This document shows, piece by piece, positions 8,243 to 16,511 of a stretch of 19,729 nt of DNA (position 1 is the first letter of the stretch; the number at the start of each line of letters is the position of its first letter). The notes beneath the pieces are model-generated. The model worked only from the letters and a program-made list of their open reading frames with translations, searched no databases and had not been told where the DNA came from. The DNA is from DATDPY01 sp964395765 (GTDB lineage Bacteria > Bacteroidota > Bacteroidia > Cytophagales > Cyclobacteriaceae). The stretch is taken from positions 1 through 19,729 of the forward strand of contig CAYNCU010000055.1 of the NCBI GenBank assembly GCA_964395765.1, written 5' to 3'. Position numbers and translations under genes: made by a program.

Positions 8243-8333
8243 AATTACACAGAGTTGCCCGGAGAAGGCATAGAAGACCACAGAAGGTTTTCTCTGAGTG
8301 ACTCCGTGACTCCTCTGCGGTTCTCAGTGTAAT
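8243..8333. repeat. Imperfect palindromic ACACAGAG-type element, copy 1
   Basis: The element starts with ATTACACAGAG (8244-8254) and ends with CTCAGTGTAAT (8323-8333), terminal inverted repeats with one mismatch. Internal parts also pair loosely (CCACAGA against TCTGCGG). Its left 57 bp (8243-8299) are repeated at 8353-8409 with three differences, all transitions. A diverged copy lies at 3570-3627. No ORF and no target-site duplication were recognised, so it is a short non-coding dispersed repeat of REP- or MITE-like size. Confidence 0.7.
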
Positions 8334-8352
8334 AAAAATTAATTCTTAAGAA

Positions 8353-8409
8353 AATTACACAGAGTTGCCCGGAGAAGGCACAGAGGACCACAGAGGGTTT
8401 TCTCTGAGT
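8353..8409. repeat. ACACAGAG-type element, copy 2 (left half)
   Basis: This 57-bp copy matches 8243-8299 except at 8381, 8385 and 8395, which are C, G and G here against T, A and A. The right half of the palindrome seen in copy 1 is missing; the sequence passes after CTCTGAGTAAT into plain AT-rich DNA. The start-to-start distance is 110 bp. It ends about 80 bp upstream of the helicase start. Confidence 0.7.
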
Positions 8410-8487
8410 AATTAATTACCTTTTTATTTCCATCTTTTCCATTTATATTTTATTTTCAAAGAATGTTAAACCAGCTAATCTATTCAA

Positions 8488-10725
8488 ATGAAAACCATCC
8501 ACAAGGACAACGGCATCTTTCAACTGGCAGATGCCTTTGTCAATCAAACCGGCAGTAATATTTTTCTTACGGGTAAGGCGGGTACCGGGAAAACGACGTT
8601 CCTCCAGCATATCCGTGAAACAAGTTTCAAAAACCCGGTCATTGTTGCCCCCACAGGCGTAGCTGCCATCAATGCCGGGGGAGTGACCATTCACTCTTTT
8701 TTCCAGCTTCCGATCGGAACCTTTATTCCGGAGAACCGGTTGAGCAGTTTTGACGAAAGGTCAAGAGCGGTTTTTTCCCATGCCGATCTGTTGAGGAAGA
8801 TCCGGATCAATGCGCAGAAACGAAAACTCATGCGCGAACTTGAACTTCTGATCATCGATGAAATATCTATGGTCAGGGCCGATGTGCTGGATGCCGTCGA
8901 TACGGTATTGAAACATATCCGGCATAACCATACACAGCCGTTCGGCGGTGTGCAGGTGCTGATGATAGGCGATCTTTACCAGTTACCTCCCGTGGTGCCG
9001 GAGGATGAGAAACAATTGCTTTCCTCCTACTATGAAAGTCCGTATTTCTTTGCCTCCAAAGTCATTACGACTTCGCCGCCTGTTTGCCTTGAACTGGATA
9101 AGATATACCGGCAAAGCGATGAAACTTTCATCGGAATGCTGAATAAGATCCGTCATAATCAGCTGAGCGAAGATGACTTGGAATGGCTGAATGGTTTTTA
9201 CAAACCTGATTTTAAACCCGGGGATGCTGAAAATTACATTACCCTTTGTTCCCATCATTACAAGGCAAATGCGATCAATGAGAGAGAACTAGAAAAATTG
9301 CCTGGAAAGGCTTTTCATTTTGAAGCTTCCCGGAAAGGTGAATTCAATGAAAACGCCGCGCCTGCTGACCAGACACTGGTGCTGAAAAAAGGAGCCCAGG
9401 TTATGTTCATCAGAAATGACAAGGGAGAATCCAAAAGATATTTTAACGGTAAGATCGGAATTATTGAAGCGATTGCAGCAGATGAAATTAGGGTTGCCTT
9501 TCCCGGTGAGCAAGGCAGCATAAAACTGGAAAAGGAAGAATGGAAAAATATACGGTATTCTTTCGACGAATCTTCGGGGGGAATTATGGAAAAGGAACTG
9601 GGTTCCTTCCGGCAATATCCTATCCGGCTTGCCTGGGCCATCACCATTCACAAAAGCCAGGGTCTCACTTTTGAACGTGCGATCATTGATGCGGGGGATT
9701 CATTTACCTCCGGCCAGGTTTACGTGGCCTTCAGCCGGTTGAAAAGCCTTGATGGTCTCGTGCTGAGAACACGGATCAAACCCAACAGCATTATGACCGA
9801 TGACGAAATCATTTCTCAAAATCAATTCCCTGGAATTGACACATTGAAAGATGTATTATTTGCGGAACAGGAAAAATATATCCATACCATTCTCTTCCGG
9901 AGCATGAACTGGGATAAGCTTAAGGAGGCCTTCGATGATTTTTCGGAACTGTACAGTGAGCGTCATGTGACTTATCGTGATGAAGCGATTCAGCTGGCAA
10001 AAAACAGCCTGAAAAAAATAGAAGAATTTGAAGCAGTTGCGGAAAAGTTTAGAAACCAGCTTTCAAAAATCTTACACGCCGGGGAAAAAGGCCGTGCGCT
10101 TCTTAAAGAGCGAATGGAATCGGCATCGGAATATTTTGTTAAAAGGCTGAAAAAAGAAATAGACGCGTTGATCGAGGCCAACATCCGGATCCAGTCAAAA
10201 AAGAGGGTAGTCAAAAAATACCTGAAATCCATGAACAGCCTGCGGGTAGCTGTCTTCATTCGCATCCGCGAAATCGAGCAGGCTAAAAACCTGGCGGCAG
10301 GGCTGGCGGAAGGAAAAAATATTTCCGGTATGCTTGCTGCTCTGGCTGAGAACAGAAAGAATGAACATTTACCGGTTACACCGATGCCGGTTCCCTTAAA
10401 AACAAAAAAAGGCGACAGCCGGAAAATGACATTTGAAATGTACAAATCCGGCAAGACGATTGAAGCGATTGCCGCAGAAAGATCCTTGACCAAAGGAACC
10501 ATCGAATCTCACCTGCTGGATTTTATTTCAGAAGGGAAACTCGACGTACATGATTTCGTTTCCAAAAAAAAATATAAAGTGATCGATGCGGCCCTGGAAT
10601 CGAATGACTTCGGTAGCCTGACGGATGTCAAACATCTTTTAGGTGATGATTTTTCATATAACGAAATAAGAGCGGTAATGAATCACAGGAAAGCAATGAA
10701 GGAGATTGACCGGCAGACCAGTTAA
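8488..10725 (+). CDS. Pif1/RecD-like helicase with C-terminal helix-turn-helix
   Basis: The 745-residue protein is a superfamily 1B helicase. Walker A is GKAGTGKT at 29-36. Walker B is LLIIDEIS with D124/E125, followed by MIGDLYQLPP, the motif III type of Pif1/RecD2 proteins. The C-terminal core has LAWAITIHKSQG (H388-G392), then GQVYVAFSRLKS, the UvrD_C_2-type end. About residues 480-640 are charged and helical, coiled-coil-like. Residues about 643-700 form a helix-turn-helix resembling the HTH_40 domain at the C-terminus of some RecQ proteins (MYKSGKTIEAIAAERSLTKG, then ESHLLDFISEG). The likely role is ATP-driven 5'-3' unwinding in replication or repair, with the added domain perhaps helping DNA binding. 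It appears to be a single-gene unit facing away from the M3 peptidase gene and towards the permease at 10948. Confidence 0.92.
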   Translation: MKTIHKDNGIFQLADAFVNQTGSNIFLTGKAGTGKTTFLQHIRETSFKNPVIVAPTGVAAINAGGVTIHSFFQLPIGTFIPENRLSSFDERSRAVFSHADLLRKIRINAQKRKLMRELELLIIDEISMVRADVLDAVDTVLKHIRHNHTQPFGGVQVLMIGDLYQLPPVVPEDEKQLLSSYYESPYFFASKVITTSPPVCLELDKIYRQSDETFIGMLNKIRHNQLSEDDLEWLNGFYKPDFKPGDAENYITLCSHHYKANAINERELEKLPGKAFHFEASRKGEFNENAAPADQTLVLKKGAQVMFIRNDKGESKRYFNGKIGIIEAIAADEIRVAFPGEQGSIKLEKEEWKNIRYSFDESSGGIMEKELGSFRQYPIRLAWAITIHKSQGLTFERAIIDAGDSFTSGQVYVAFSRLKSLDGLVLRTRIKPNSIMTDDEIISQNQFPGIDTLKDVLFAEQEKYIHTILFRSMNWDKLKEAFDDFSELYSERHVTYRDEAIQLAKNSLKKIEEFEAVAEKFRNQLSKILHAGEKGRALLKERMESASEYFVKRLKKEIDALIEANIRIQSKKRVVKKYLKSMNSLRVAVFIRIREIEQAKNLAAGLAEGKNISGMLAALAENRKNEHLPVTPMPVPLKTKKGDSRKMTFEMYKSGKTIEAIAAERSLTKGTIESHLLDFISEGKLDVHDFVSKKKYKVIDAALESNDFGSLTDVKHLLGDDFSYNEIRAVMNHRKAMKEIDRQTS

Positions 10726-10890
10726 ATGGCTCACTCGCTTTGCAAGCCATAGCATAAGTGGAGGCTTGTTAATGGATTGAATTCCAGAAGAATAAGCTTT
10801 CTGCAGCAGGTAACCGATTTAAAATGGTTGGAGGAAAAATAACATCCGGCTACTTCAAATAGAAATTATTGCGCTTCCTGAACCAGAATC

Positions 10891-10914
10891 CTCTGACCTC
10901 TGACCTCCGACCTC
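10891..10914. repeat. CTCYGAC heptamer tandem
   Basis: Units CTCTGAC (10891-10897), CTCTGAC (10898-10904) and CTCCGAC (10905-10911), followed by a partial CTC, form a short tandem in the 222-bp gap between the convergent helicase and permease genes. The same heptamer, with one variant base, builds the right arm of the inverted repeat near 601-618. The rest of the gap (10726-10890) holds no recognisable gene. Confidence 0.6.
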
Positions 10915-10947
10915 TCCGAATTATTTATAGGGTCAATTATTAATCAC

Positions 10948-13356
10948 CTACTCGTATCGCAACGTCTTCACCGGATCCGTCGTCGCCGCTTTCAGCGTAT
11001 GGTAACTGACGGCCAGGAAAGCGATCAATAGTACCACAAGGCAGGGAATGGCAAATACCCACCACGAAAGGGTAATCCGGTGCGCAAAGGCCTGCAGCCA
11101 CCGGCTCATCGCCCATCCTGCCGCCGGAATGGAAAGGAATACCGATATCCCCAGGAGTACAAAATATTCTTTACTCATGAGACTGACGATACTGGAAACC
11201 CCGGCCCCCATCACCTTCCGGATCCCGATCTCCTTGGTTCGCTGCATTACGGATAATGACGTAAGGCCGATCAGTCCCAGGCAGGCGATGAAGATCGCCA
11301 GGGAAGAAAATATCCCGAAGACAGTGCCGAACTGTTCATCGGCTTTGTATTGCGCATTATACCGGTCGTCAAGGAAAAAGTAATCATATGGATTTCCAGG
11401 GAAAATTTCATCCCAGTCTTTCCGGAATGCAGCCATCGAGTTTTTCACTTTCGATGTATTGAATTTTATCGAATAGTATCCGCCGGGGGCATCACTGTAA
11501 CGGAAGATCATCGGGTCATAGGATTTTTTAAGTGATTCCTGGCCGTAATTTTTCACAACCCCGACAATATTAAAGGTATCGCCCCAGAAAAAAATCTGCT
11601 CGTTGAGGGCATCTTCCGGTTTATTAAAACCCATGAGTTTGGAAGCCGCTTCGTTCATCATCACATTTTTATCTTCACCGGTCTTATCATCGGAAAAGGC
11701 CCGACCCGCAATTGTTTTCAGGCCATAAGCAGGAATGAAGTCGCCGTCCATCATGATCACACGGTATTGTTTACTTTCCTTGTCTGATTGACTGAGTAAG
11801 CGGATACCGCCGGCATTCCAGCCGGGCTGACGGCCTGGCACTTCTGTAGATGCTGTCACGGAAGCCACTTCCGGGTATTTCAACAGGCGGTGTTTGAATA
11901 CCTGGTATTTCTGCTGGTAGGTCGAATCGGTTATCCCCGGCGAATTGATCACAAGGGTTTGGTTTATGTTAATTCCCAGCGACTGGTTCTGAAGGAAACG
12001 CACCTGCCGGTATACGACAAAGGTGCCGGTGATCAGGGCAATGGAAACTGTAAACTGTAATACCACCAGTCCCTTTCTCAATTGAATTCCCTGCGATGTA
12101 TTTTTAGACCTCCCTTTCAGAACGCTGATCGGTTTGAAACCGGATAAGATAAATGCGGGGTATAGTCCCGTTAAGAGGCTTCCGGTTATTATCATTAAGA
12201 CCAGGCCGATCCAGAAAACCGGCTGATGAAATATAAAATAATGAAGTTCCCTGCCGCTAATTTTTGAAAAAGCCGGAGTCAGGATTGCGACACACAGAAC
12301 GGAAAGTGCAATGGTTATAATATTAACTATAATTGACTCCATCATGAATTGCCGGATCAGTTCCCACCTTACTCCACCCATCACCTTCCGTATGCCGACT
12401 TCTCTTGATCTTTCCACGGATTTAGCGGTAGAGAGGTTGATGTAATTGATCCAGGCAATAATCATAATAAGAATGGCTATAATAGCCAGGTAACGTACTG
12501 TAGCCCTGTTCCCGTTGCGCTGGAATTCAAACATATAATTAGAATCAAGATGAATATTCCTGACCGGTTGAAGATGGAAAACAATATTCGGGTGTTGCGG
12601 ATCATAATTATCTCCCCTGACCTTCTTTATAAAAGCCGGAAATTTTGCAGTCAGCGCCTCAGGGTCCGTATTTTTCGTGAGTTTAATATAGGTCATAAAA
12701 CCGTCCCAATTCCAGGTATTTAAGGCATCGGGGTCTTTAAAAAAAGATTGATAGGTCGAAAATGAGAGAAGGGCGTCGAATTTCATATGGGTATTTTCCG
12801 GCAGGTCTTTGAATACGCCTGTTATTTTAACGGAACGTCCACCGTTGGCGATGAGGGTTTTGCCTACGGGATCATCCCCATGAAAATATTTTTTTGCCAT
12901 AGACTGGGATAAAACCATAGCAAAAGGATCTTTTAATGCTGTGGTATCATTTCCTTCGAGGAGGGGAATAGAAAACACATCGAAAAAATTTTTTGTCGCA
13001 AAAAAGATCTCGTCTTCCTTAAAAGTTTCTTTCCCGTTGGAGAATATAGCTCCGTCTTGTCGCATTCGAACGTATTCTTCCACTTCGGGAAAGTTGGCTT
13101 TCATGGCAGGTCCCACCCCGGCGCAGCCGGAAGCCCATTGGGTAGAAAGTACACCGTTGTCATACCGGTCCTGTTCAACCCTGAAAATTCGATCTGCATT
13201 TTTCAGAAATTTATCATAACTGTATTCATGCATCACATACTGCATCAGCAGGAGAAAAGTGGTCATCCCGATCACAAGGCCGAGCATATTGATAATGGAA
13301 TAGAACGGATTATGGGCGATGTTTCGCCAGAAGGAGGCTAAATAGTTTTTGAACAT
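10948..13356 (-). CDS. ABC exporter permease, FtsX/MacB family, full length
   Basis: The 802-residue protein has the long Bacteroidota layout. It has an N-terminal membrane helix (about 18-42), an extracytoplasmic MacB_PCD-type domain to about 285, and three helices at about 290-410. A further helix near 430 is followed by a second extracytoplasmic domain, and three C-terminal helices start near 680. The coupling motif appears after each half: EVGIRKVMGG from 319 and EIGIRKVMGA from 709, so the protein is an internal duplication of the FtsX fold. Such proteins pair with a separate ATPase to export peptides, antibiotics or lipoproteins by a mechanotransmission mechanism; the substrate is unknown. 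A TAnnTTTG promoter element is seen upstream, so it may have its own promoter although the protease gene 144 bp upstream is in the same direction. Confidence 0.93.
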   Translation of the reverse strand: MFKNYLASFWRNIAHNPFYSIINMLGLVIGMTTFLLLMQYVMHEYSYDKFLKNADRIFRVEQDRYDNGVLSTQWASGCAGVGPAMKANFPEVEEYVRMRQDGAIFSNGKETFKEDEIFFATKNFFDVFSIPLLEGNDTTALKDPFAMVLSQSMAKKYFHGDDPVGKTLIANGGRSVKITGVFKDLPENTHMKFDALLSFSTYQSFFKDPDALNTWNWDGFMTYIKLTKNTDPEALTAKFPAFIKKVRGDNYDPQHPNIVFHLQPVRNIHLDSNYMFEFQRNGNRATVRYLAIIAILIMIIAWINYINLSTAKSVERSREVGIRKVMGGVRWELIRQFMMESIIVNIITIALSVLCVAILTPAFSKISGRELHYFIFHQPVFWIGLVLMIITGSLLTGLYPAFILSGFKPISVLKGRSKNTSQGIQLRKGLVVLQFTVSIALITGTFVVYRQVRFLQNQSLGININQTLVINSPGITDSTYQQKYQVFKHRLLKYPEVASVTASTEVPGRQPGWNAGGIRLLSQSDKESKQYRVIMMDGDFIPAYGLKTIAGRAFSDDKTGEDKNVMMNEAASKLMGFNKPEDALNEQIFFWGDTFNIVGVVKNYGQESLKKSYDPMIFRYSDAPGGYYSIKFNTSKVKNSMAAFRKDWDEIFPGNPYDYFFLDDRYNAQYKADEQFGTVFGIFSSLAIFIACLGLIGLTSLSVMQRTKEIGIRKVMGAGVSSIVSLMSKEYFVLLGISVFLSIPAAGWAMSRWLQAFAHRITLSWWVFAIPCLVVLLIAFLAVSYHTLKAATTDPVKTLRYE

Positions 13357-13396
13357 TTCAGGTTGTTGTTTATGAAAGTTGTTGTTGTAATAATTT

Positions 13397-13404
13397 CAAA
13401 AATA
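13397..13404 (-). promoter_or_regulatory. Candidate Bacteroidota -7 promoter element
   Basis: On the minus strand TATTTTTG fits the TAnnTTTG -7 consensus of the Bacteroidota primary sigma factor. A T-rich stretch (GTTTTTTC) lies about 18 bases further upstream where a TTTG -33 element would be expected, but is not an exact match. It would start transcription about 35 bases before the permease ATG at 13356. Confidence 0.35.
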
Positions 13405-13500
13405 GTCAAATATTTTTGCTTGAAAAAACGGAATGTTGATTATTCCCCTCTTCAAAGATCCTATTCTTTACTACTTTCCAATCTTGAAAAAGTTACAGTA

Positions 13501-16500
13501 CTACCGGACCAGGATTTTGGTTTGATATATACTTTCTTCCCGTACAATGGTGAGGAGATAGAGACCGCCGGCCAGCCGGCCCAGATCTATTTCGTCCTTC
13601 CCGGTCAGCCAAACCTGTTTTTTAATCATCAGCCTTCCGTTCATATCAATAATATAGATTTCCGCCGGACCCGTGAAACGGGATTCAACGGTCAGAAAAT
13701 TATGCGCCGGGTTCGGGTAGATCAGCCAGTCGGTATTACTTCGTTCTGCGAGACCGAGTTCTGTAATATTAACCGTATCTGAATTGATATAACACCCTGA
13801 ATCATTCATTACGATGCTGTAATAATTGCCAGGTTGCGTTACCACAAGGGTATCATGAACGGCGCCGGGTATTGAATCATGATTAAAGAACCACTGGATG
13901 CCGGCGGTGTTATCCGTGATCAGGTAATTAAGATCGGAAGCAATTTCGGGTTTGGCCGGCAGCGGATTTACCGTTACCCGGAGTGTATCCGAATAATTCC
14001 TGCACTGGTTGGAATCTGTAGCGGCAACCGTATAATTTCCGCTGCTGAAAACACGGAACAAACTGTCGCTGTTGTTTAAAGAAGAACCGTCATCGTACCA
14101 TTCAAAGTGGTTCGATGAATCACTTTGAACAAGAAGGGAAACCGAATCTCCGGAACAAAAACTTAACGGGCCCTGGTTGATTATTCTGACGTCAGGCAAT
14201 TCCAAAATATTTATTGTTACCGTATCCGTGTGATTGACACACATACCGGTATCCGTCACCAGTGCGGCATAACTACCTTTCGAAAAAACCTGCAGCATAC
14301 TATCCGGGTTATCAAGCGACTCGCCGTCCCGGTACCATTGGTATTGATTCACCGCCGGGCCATGGGCAATTAATGACAGTGTATCATGATTACACAGCGA
14401 AACCATTCCACGTGTGTTTAAATTCACAGCCGGTAAATCATGCACCGTTATGTTTACCGTATCGGAATTATCGGAGGTCAGCGAATAGATATCTGTAATA
14501 TTGAATGCATAACTTCCGCTGTTTTTAACTGCGATCTGCCTTGTGGTTTCCCCGGATGTCCATTGATAATGGTAACCTTCGGGTGCGGAGAGGATTACAC
14601 TGTCGCCTTTACAAAAACTCAGCGCACCCTCGACTGATATGACAGGCCGTGTTTCAATATTAAATGTATCGGAATTTGTGGAACACCCGTCATTACTGAA
14701 AACGGCATCATAATAATTCCCGGATTTAATTACCTGGATGGTATCAGCCGTTGCCCCGTTAATCAACGAATTATTGTAATACCATCGGTTGCCGGTGGAG
14801 GCGTCGGATTTAAGAACATTGTTAACATCGGTAACTACAGGTTTATCCGGTTTCGGGCTTACAGAAACCGTTACTGCACCGGATATGTTGACGCAGGAAT
14901 TTCCATCCGTGGCCTGCACGGTATAGATTCCTGAGGAATTTACAGATAGGCTTATGGTGGAATTATGGGTATCGATATTATTTAAAAACCATTCATAAGA
15001 ATTCGACGGGTCGCCGACAGCCTCTAAAAGTACAGAGCCGCCAGTACAAAATGCAGTGGATCCGGCGGACTGAATGGATACTGCCGGCAATGAAAAATGA
15101 GTTACCTGGACTGGATCTGAAGGTAAGGACCACGCCCCCGTTCCGGTATCCTGAACTCTTAATGTATAAGATCCTGCGTTTTTCGCCTGTATGATCCTGG
15201 ATGTATCCCCGTTTGACCACCCATATTTGAATCCGGTTGGACCGGATAATTCAACGGAATCGCCGGGGCAGAATTCAAGATCTCCATTGACCGTTATGCT
15301 TGGCGGATCCGGTTTTGTGATCAGTGAATTCAGGTCGGCATAGGCATTGATCTTTCCCCAGCCCCAGGTTTCACTTCCATCCACAGGAATAGTGCCGGTA
15401 AAACTATCGCTGATTGAGTTGGACTTGAAAATATCTTTTACATTTTCGGGAGTCAGGGTCGGGTCCTGTTCCAGCATGAGCGCTATGATGCCGGTAACCA
15501 CGGGAGTGGCCATGGAAGTTCCCATGAAGGCGCCGAAATAATATGTTCTCGAATTCCAAACGGTACTAGCGGCTACGTAAGGGCTGGTGGCATTATATTG
15601 CGTATCATAGGAATTCAGCGATGAAACTACCACGGCACCTGGGGCGGTAATGTCCGGTTTTACCCGGCCGTCGGCCGTGGGACCATGACTTGAAAAGGGG
15701 GCCAGGTTACCACGAGCAGGCAAATAACTTCCATAGGATTCTGTGGTACCGGTTAAATCAGTCCATTGGGTTTTGGTGACATAGGCACCTGCAGTTATAA
15801 TACGATTGGCCGTTCCCCCGATTTCTCCTACCGTGCTGTTNNNNNNNNNNNNNNNNNNNNNNNNNNNNNNNNNNNNNNNNNNNNNNNNNNNNNNNNNNNN
15901 NNNNNNNNNNNNNNNNNNNNNNNNNNNNNNNNNNNNNNNNGTATAATCGAAACCCCCGTCGATGATGCCGACCACAACTCCTTTTCCGTCAAATTTCTGA
16001 GGAAGGAAAATCCCCTGCTGCACCGAATCCACATGCGTGGCCTTCCGGGCGCTGTCGAGACGCATGTTAATTTTCTGGTCCACCTTCAGATAATCGATCC
16101 CAGCCAGTGCCGATACCTGCTCCAGGTTACTGACCGGGATCTTCATGGACCAGATGTTTCCGATCCGTGATCCCATCATTACCCCCATGGAACTCAAGGA
16201 GCTTTCATTGATCTCATTATTTACTTTCACCAGTGCCCCGATATAATTCGCCGAATTATACCGGACCACAGGAAAGCGGGATGAAAAATTAGAATTGATG
16301 GCAACTCTCGCTGTCGGATTATTTTGCTGTTTCACTAAATGCATAAACATTCTTGTTCCCGGTGATAATTTCGAAGGATGAAACCGGGCTACAGGAATGG
16401 ACGGAGGAGGTGCATGCACAGGCACCCGGATCTGGGCCAGGCTTACCGGGCAGAGGGGTAACGTGATAAAAAATAATAGACTTAGTTTGTAAAGGATCCG

Positions 16501-16503
16501 CAT
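13501..16503 (-). CDS. T9SS-exported subtilisin-like serine protease with Ig-like repeats (interrupted by assembly gap)
   Basis: A signal peptide (about 1-23, ending SLA before Q24) is followed by a prodomain (about 47-150). The S8 catalytic domain begins with the Asp motif GIIDGGFDY (D182). It resumes after the 100-N gap with TVGEIGG, and the Ser motif is GTSMATP (S330 in nominal numbering). The catalytic His and oxyanion-hole Asn regions are not seen and must lie in the gap. Seven Ig-like domains of about 65-80 residues cover about 400-915. The C-terminus (about 925-1000) is a type A T9SS sorting domain: YPNPAHNFLTVES, then DMNGRLM, GLYLL and terminal TKILVR. The protein should be secreted and often surface-bound, degrading extracellular protein. 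It starts 8 bp after the prodomain-like lipoprotein gene. True length is unknown because the gap size is unknown; if the gene is intact the gap is 1 modulo 3. Confidence 0.92.
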   Translation of the reverse strand: MRILYKLSLLFFITLPLCPVSLAQIRVPVHAPPPSIPVARFHPSKLSPGTRMFMHLVKQQNNPTARVAINSNFSSRFPVVRYNSANYIGALVKVNNEINESSLSSMGVMMGSRIGNIWSMKIPVSNLEQVSALAGIDYLKVDQKINMRLDSARKATHVDSVQQGIFLPQKFDGKGVVVGIIDGGFDYXXXXXXXXXXXXXXXXXXXXXXXXXXXXXXXXXXNSTVGEIGGTANRIITAGAYVTKTQWTDLTGTTESYGSYLPARGNLAPFSSHGPTADGRVKPDITAPGAVVVSSLNSYDTQYNATSPYVAASTVWNSRTYYFGAFMGTSMATPVVTGIIALMLEQDPTLTPENVKDIFKSNSISDSFTGTIPVDGSETWGWGKINAYADLNSLITKPDPPSITVNGDLEFCPGDSVELSGPTGFKYGWSNGDTSRIIQAKNAGSYTLRVQDTGTGAWSLPSDPVQVTHFSLPAVSIQSAGSTAFCTGGSVLLEAVGDPSNSYEWFLNNIDTHNSTISLSVNSSGIYTVQATDGNSCVNISGAVTVSVSPKPDKPVVTDVNNVLKSDASTGNRWYYNNSLINGATADTIQVIKSGNYYDAVFSNDGCSTNSDTFNIETRPVISVEGALSFCKGDSVILSAPEGYHYQWTSGETTRQIAVKNSGSYAFNITDIYSLTSDNSDTVNITVHDLPAVNLNTRGMVSLCNHDTLSLIAHGPAVNQYQWYRDGESLDNPDSMLQVFSKGSYAALVTDTGMCVNHTDTVTINILELPDVRIINQGPLSFCSGDSVSLLVQSDSSNHFEWYDDGSSLNNSDSLFRVFSSGNYTVAATDSNQCRNYSDTLRVTVNPLPAKPEIASDLNYLITDNTAGIQWFFNHDSIPGAVHDTLVVTQPGNYYSIVMNDSGCYINSDTVNITELGLAERSNTDWLIYPNPAHNFLTVESRFTGPAEIYIIDMNGRLMIKKQVWLTGKDEIDLGRLAGGLYLLTIVREESIYQTKILVR
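15841..15940. other. Assembly gap (100 N) inside the protease gene
   Basis: Exactly 100 N replace sequence within the S8 catalytic domain; a round 100 commonly marks a scaffold gap of unknown size. The last known codons before it read DYT and the first after it read NSTVGE, both in the protease frame. Confidence 0.99.
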
Positions 16504-16511
16504 CAGGCTGT

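Larger units (their letters stand above)
8131..8487. other. Intergenic gap between divergent genes, rich in repeats
   Basis: This 357-bp stretch lies between the starts of the M3 peptidase gene (-) and the helicase gene (+), so it must hold both promoters. No plausible ORF is seen. Its centre is occupied by two related repeat elements (8243-8333 and 8353-8409). The rest is AT-rich. No clear TAnnTTTG element was found facing the helicase. Confidence 0.6.

Noticed and set aside
8243..8409. CRISPR-like repeat-spacer-repeat look of two 57-bp repeats 110 bp apart
   Set aside because: Only two units, with mismatches, too long for a CRISPR repeat, a palindromic parent element, a dispersed third copy and no cas genes.
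10726..10750. ATGGCT/AGCCAT hairpin right after the helicase stop
   Set aside because: A 6-bp stem with a 13-base loop and no T-run is weak evidence for a terminator.
10752..10841. Short frame after the helicase reading like a protein tail (ISFLQQVTDLKWLEEK)
   Set aside because: Too short, no start, no known match; a decayed gene end is possible but cannot be supported.
13363..13782. 139-codon plus-strand frame covering the gap before the permease
   Set aside because: About two thirds of it is antisense to the protease sorting domain, and the rest covers the likely promoter; no domain seen.
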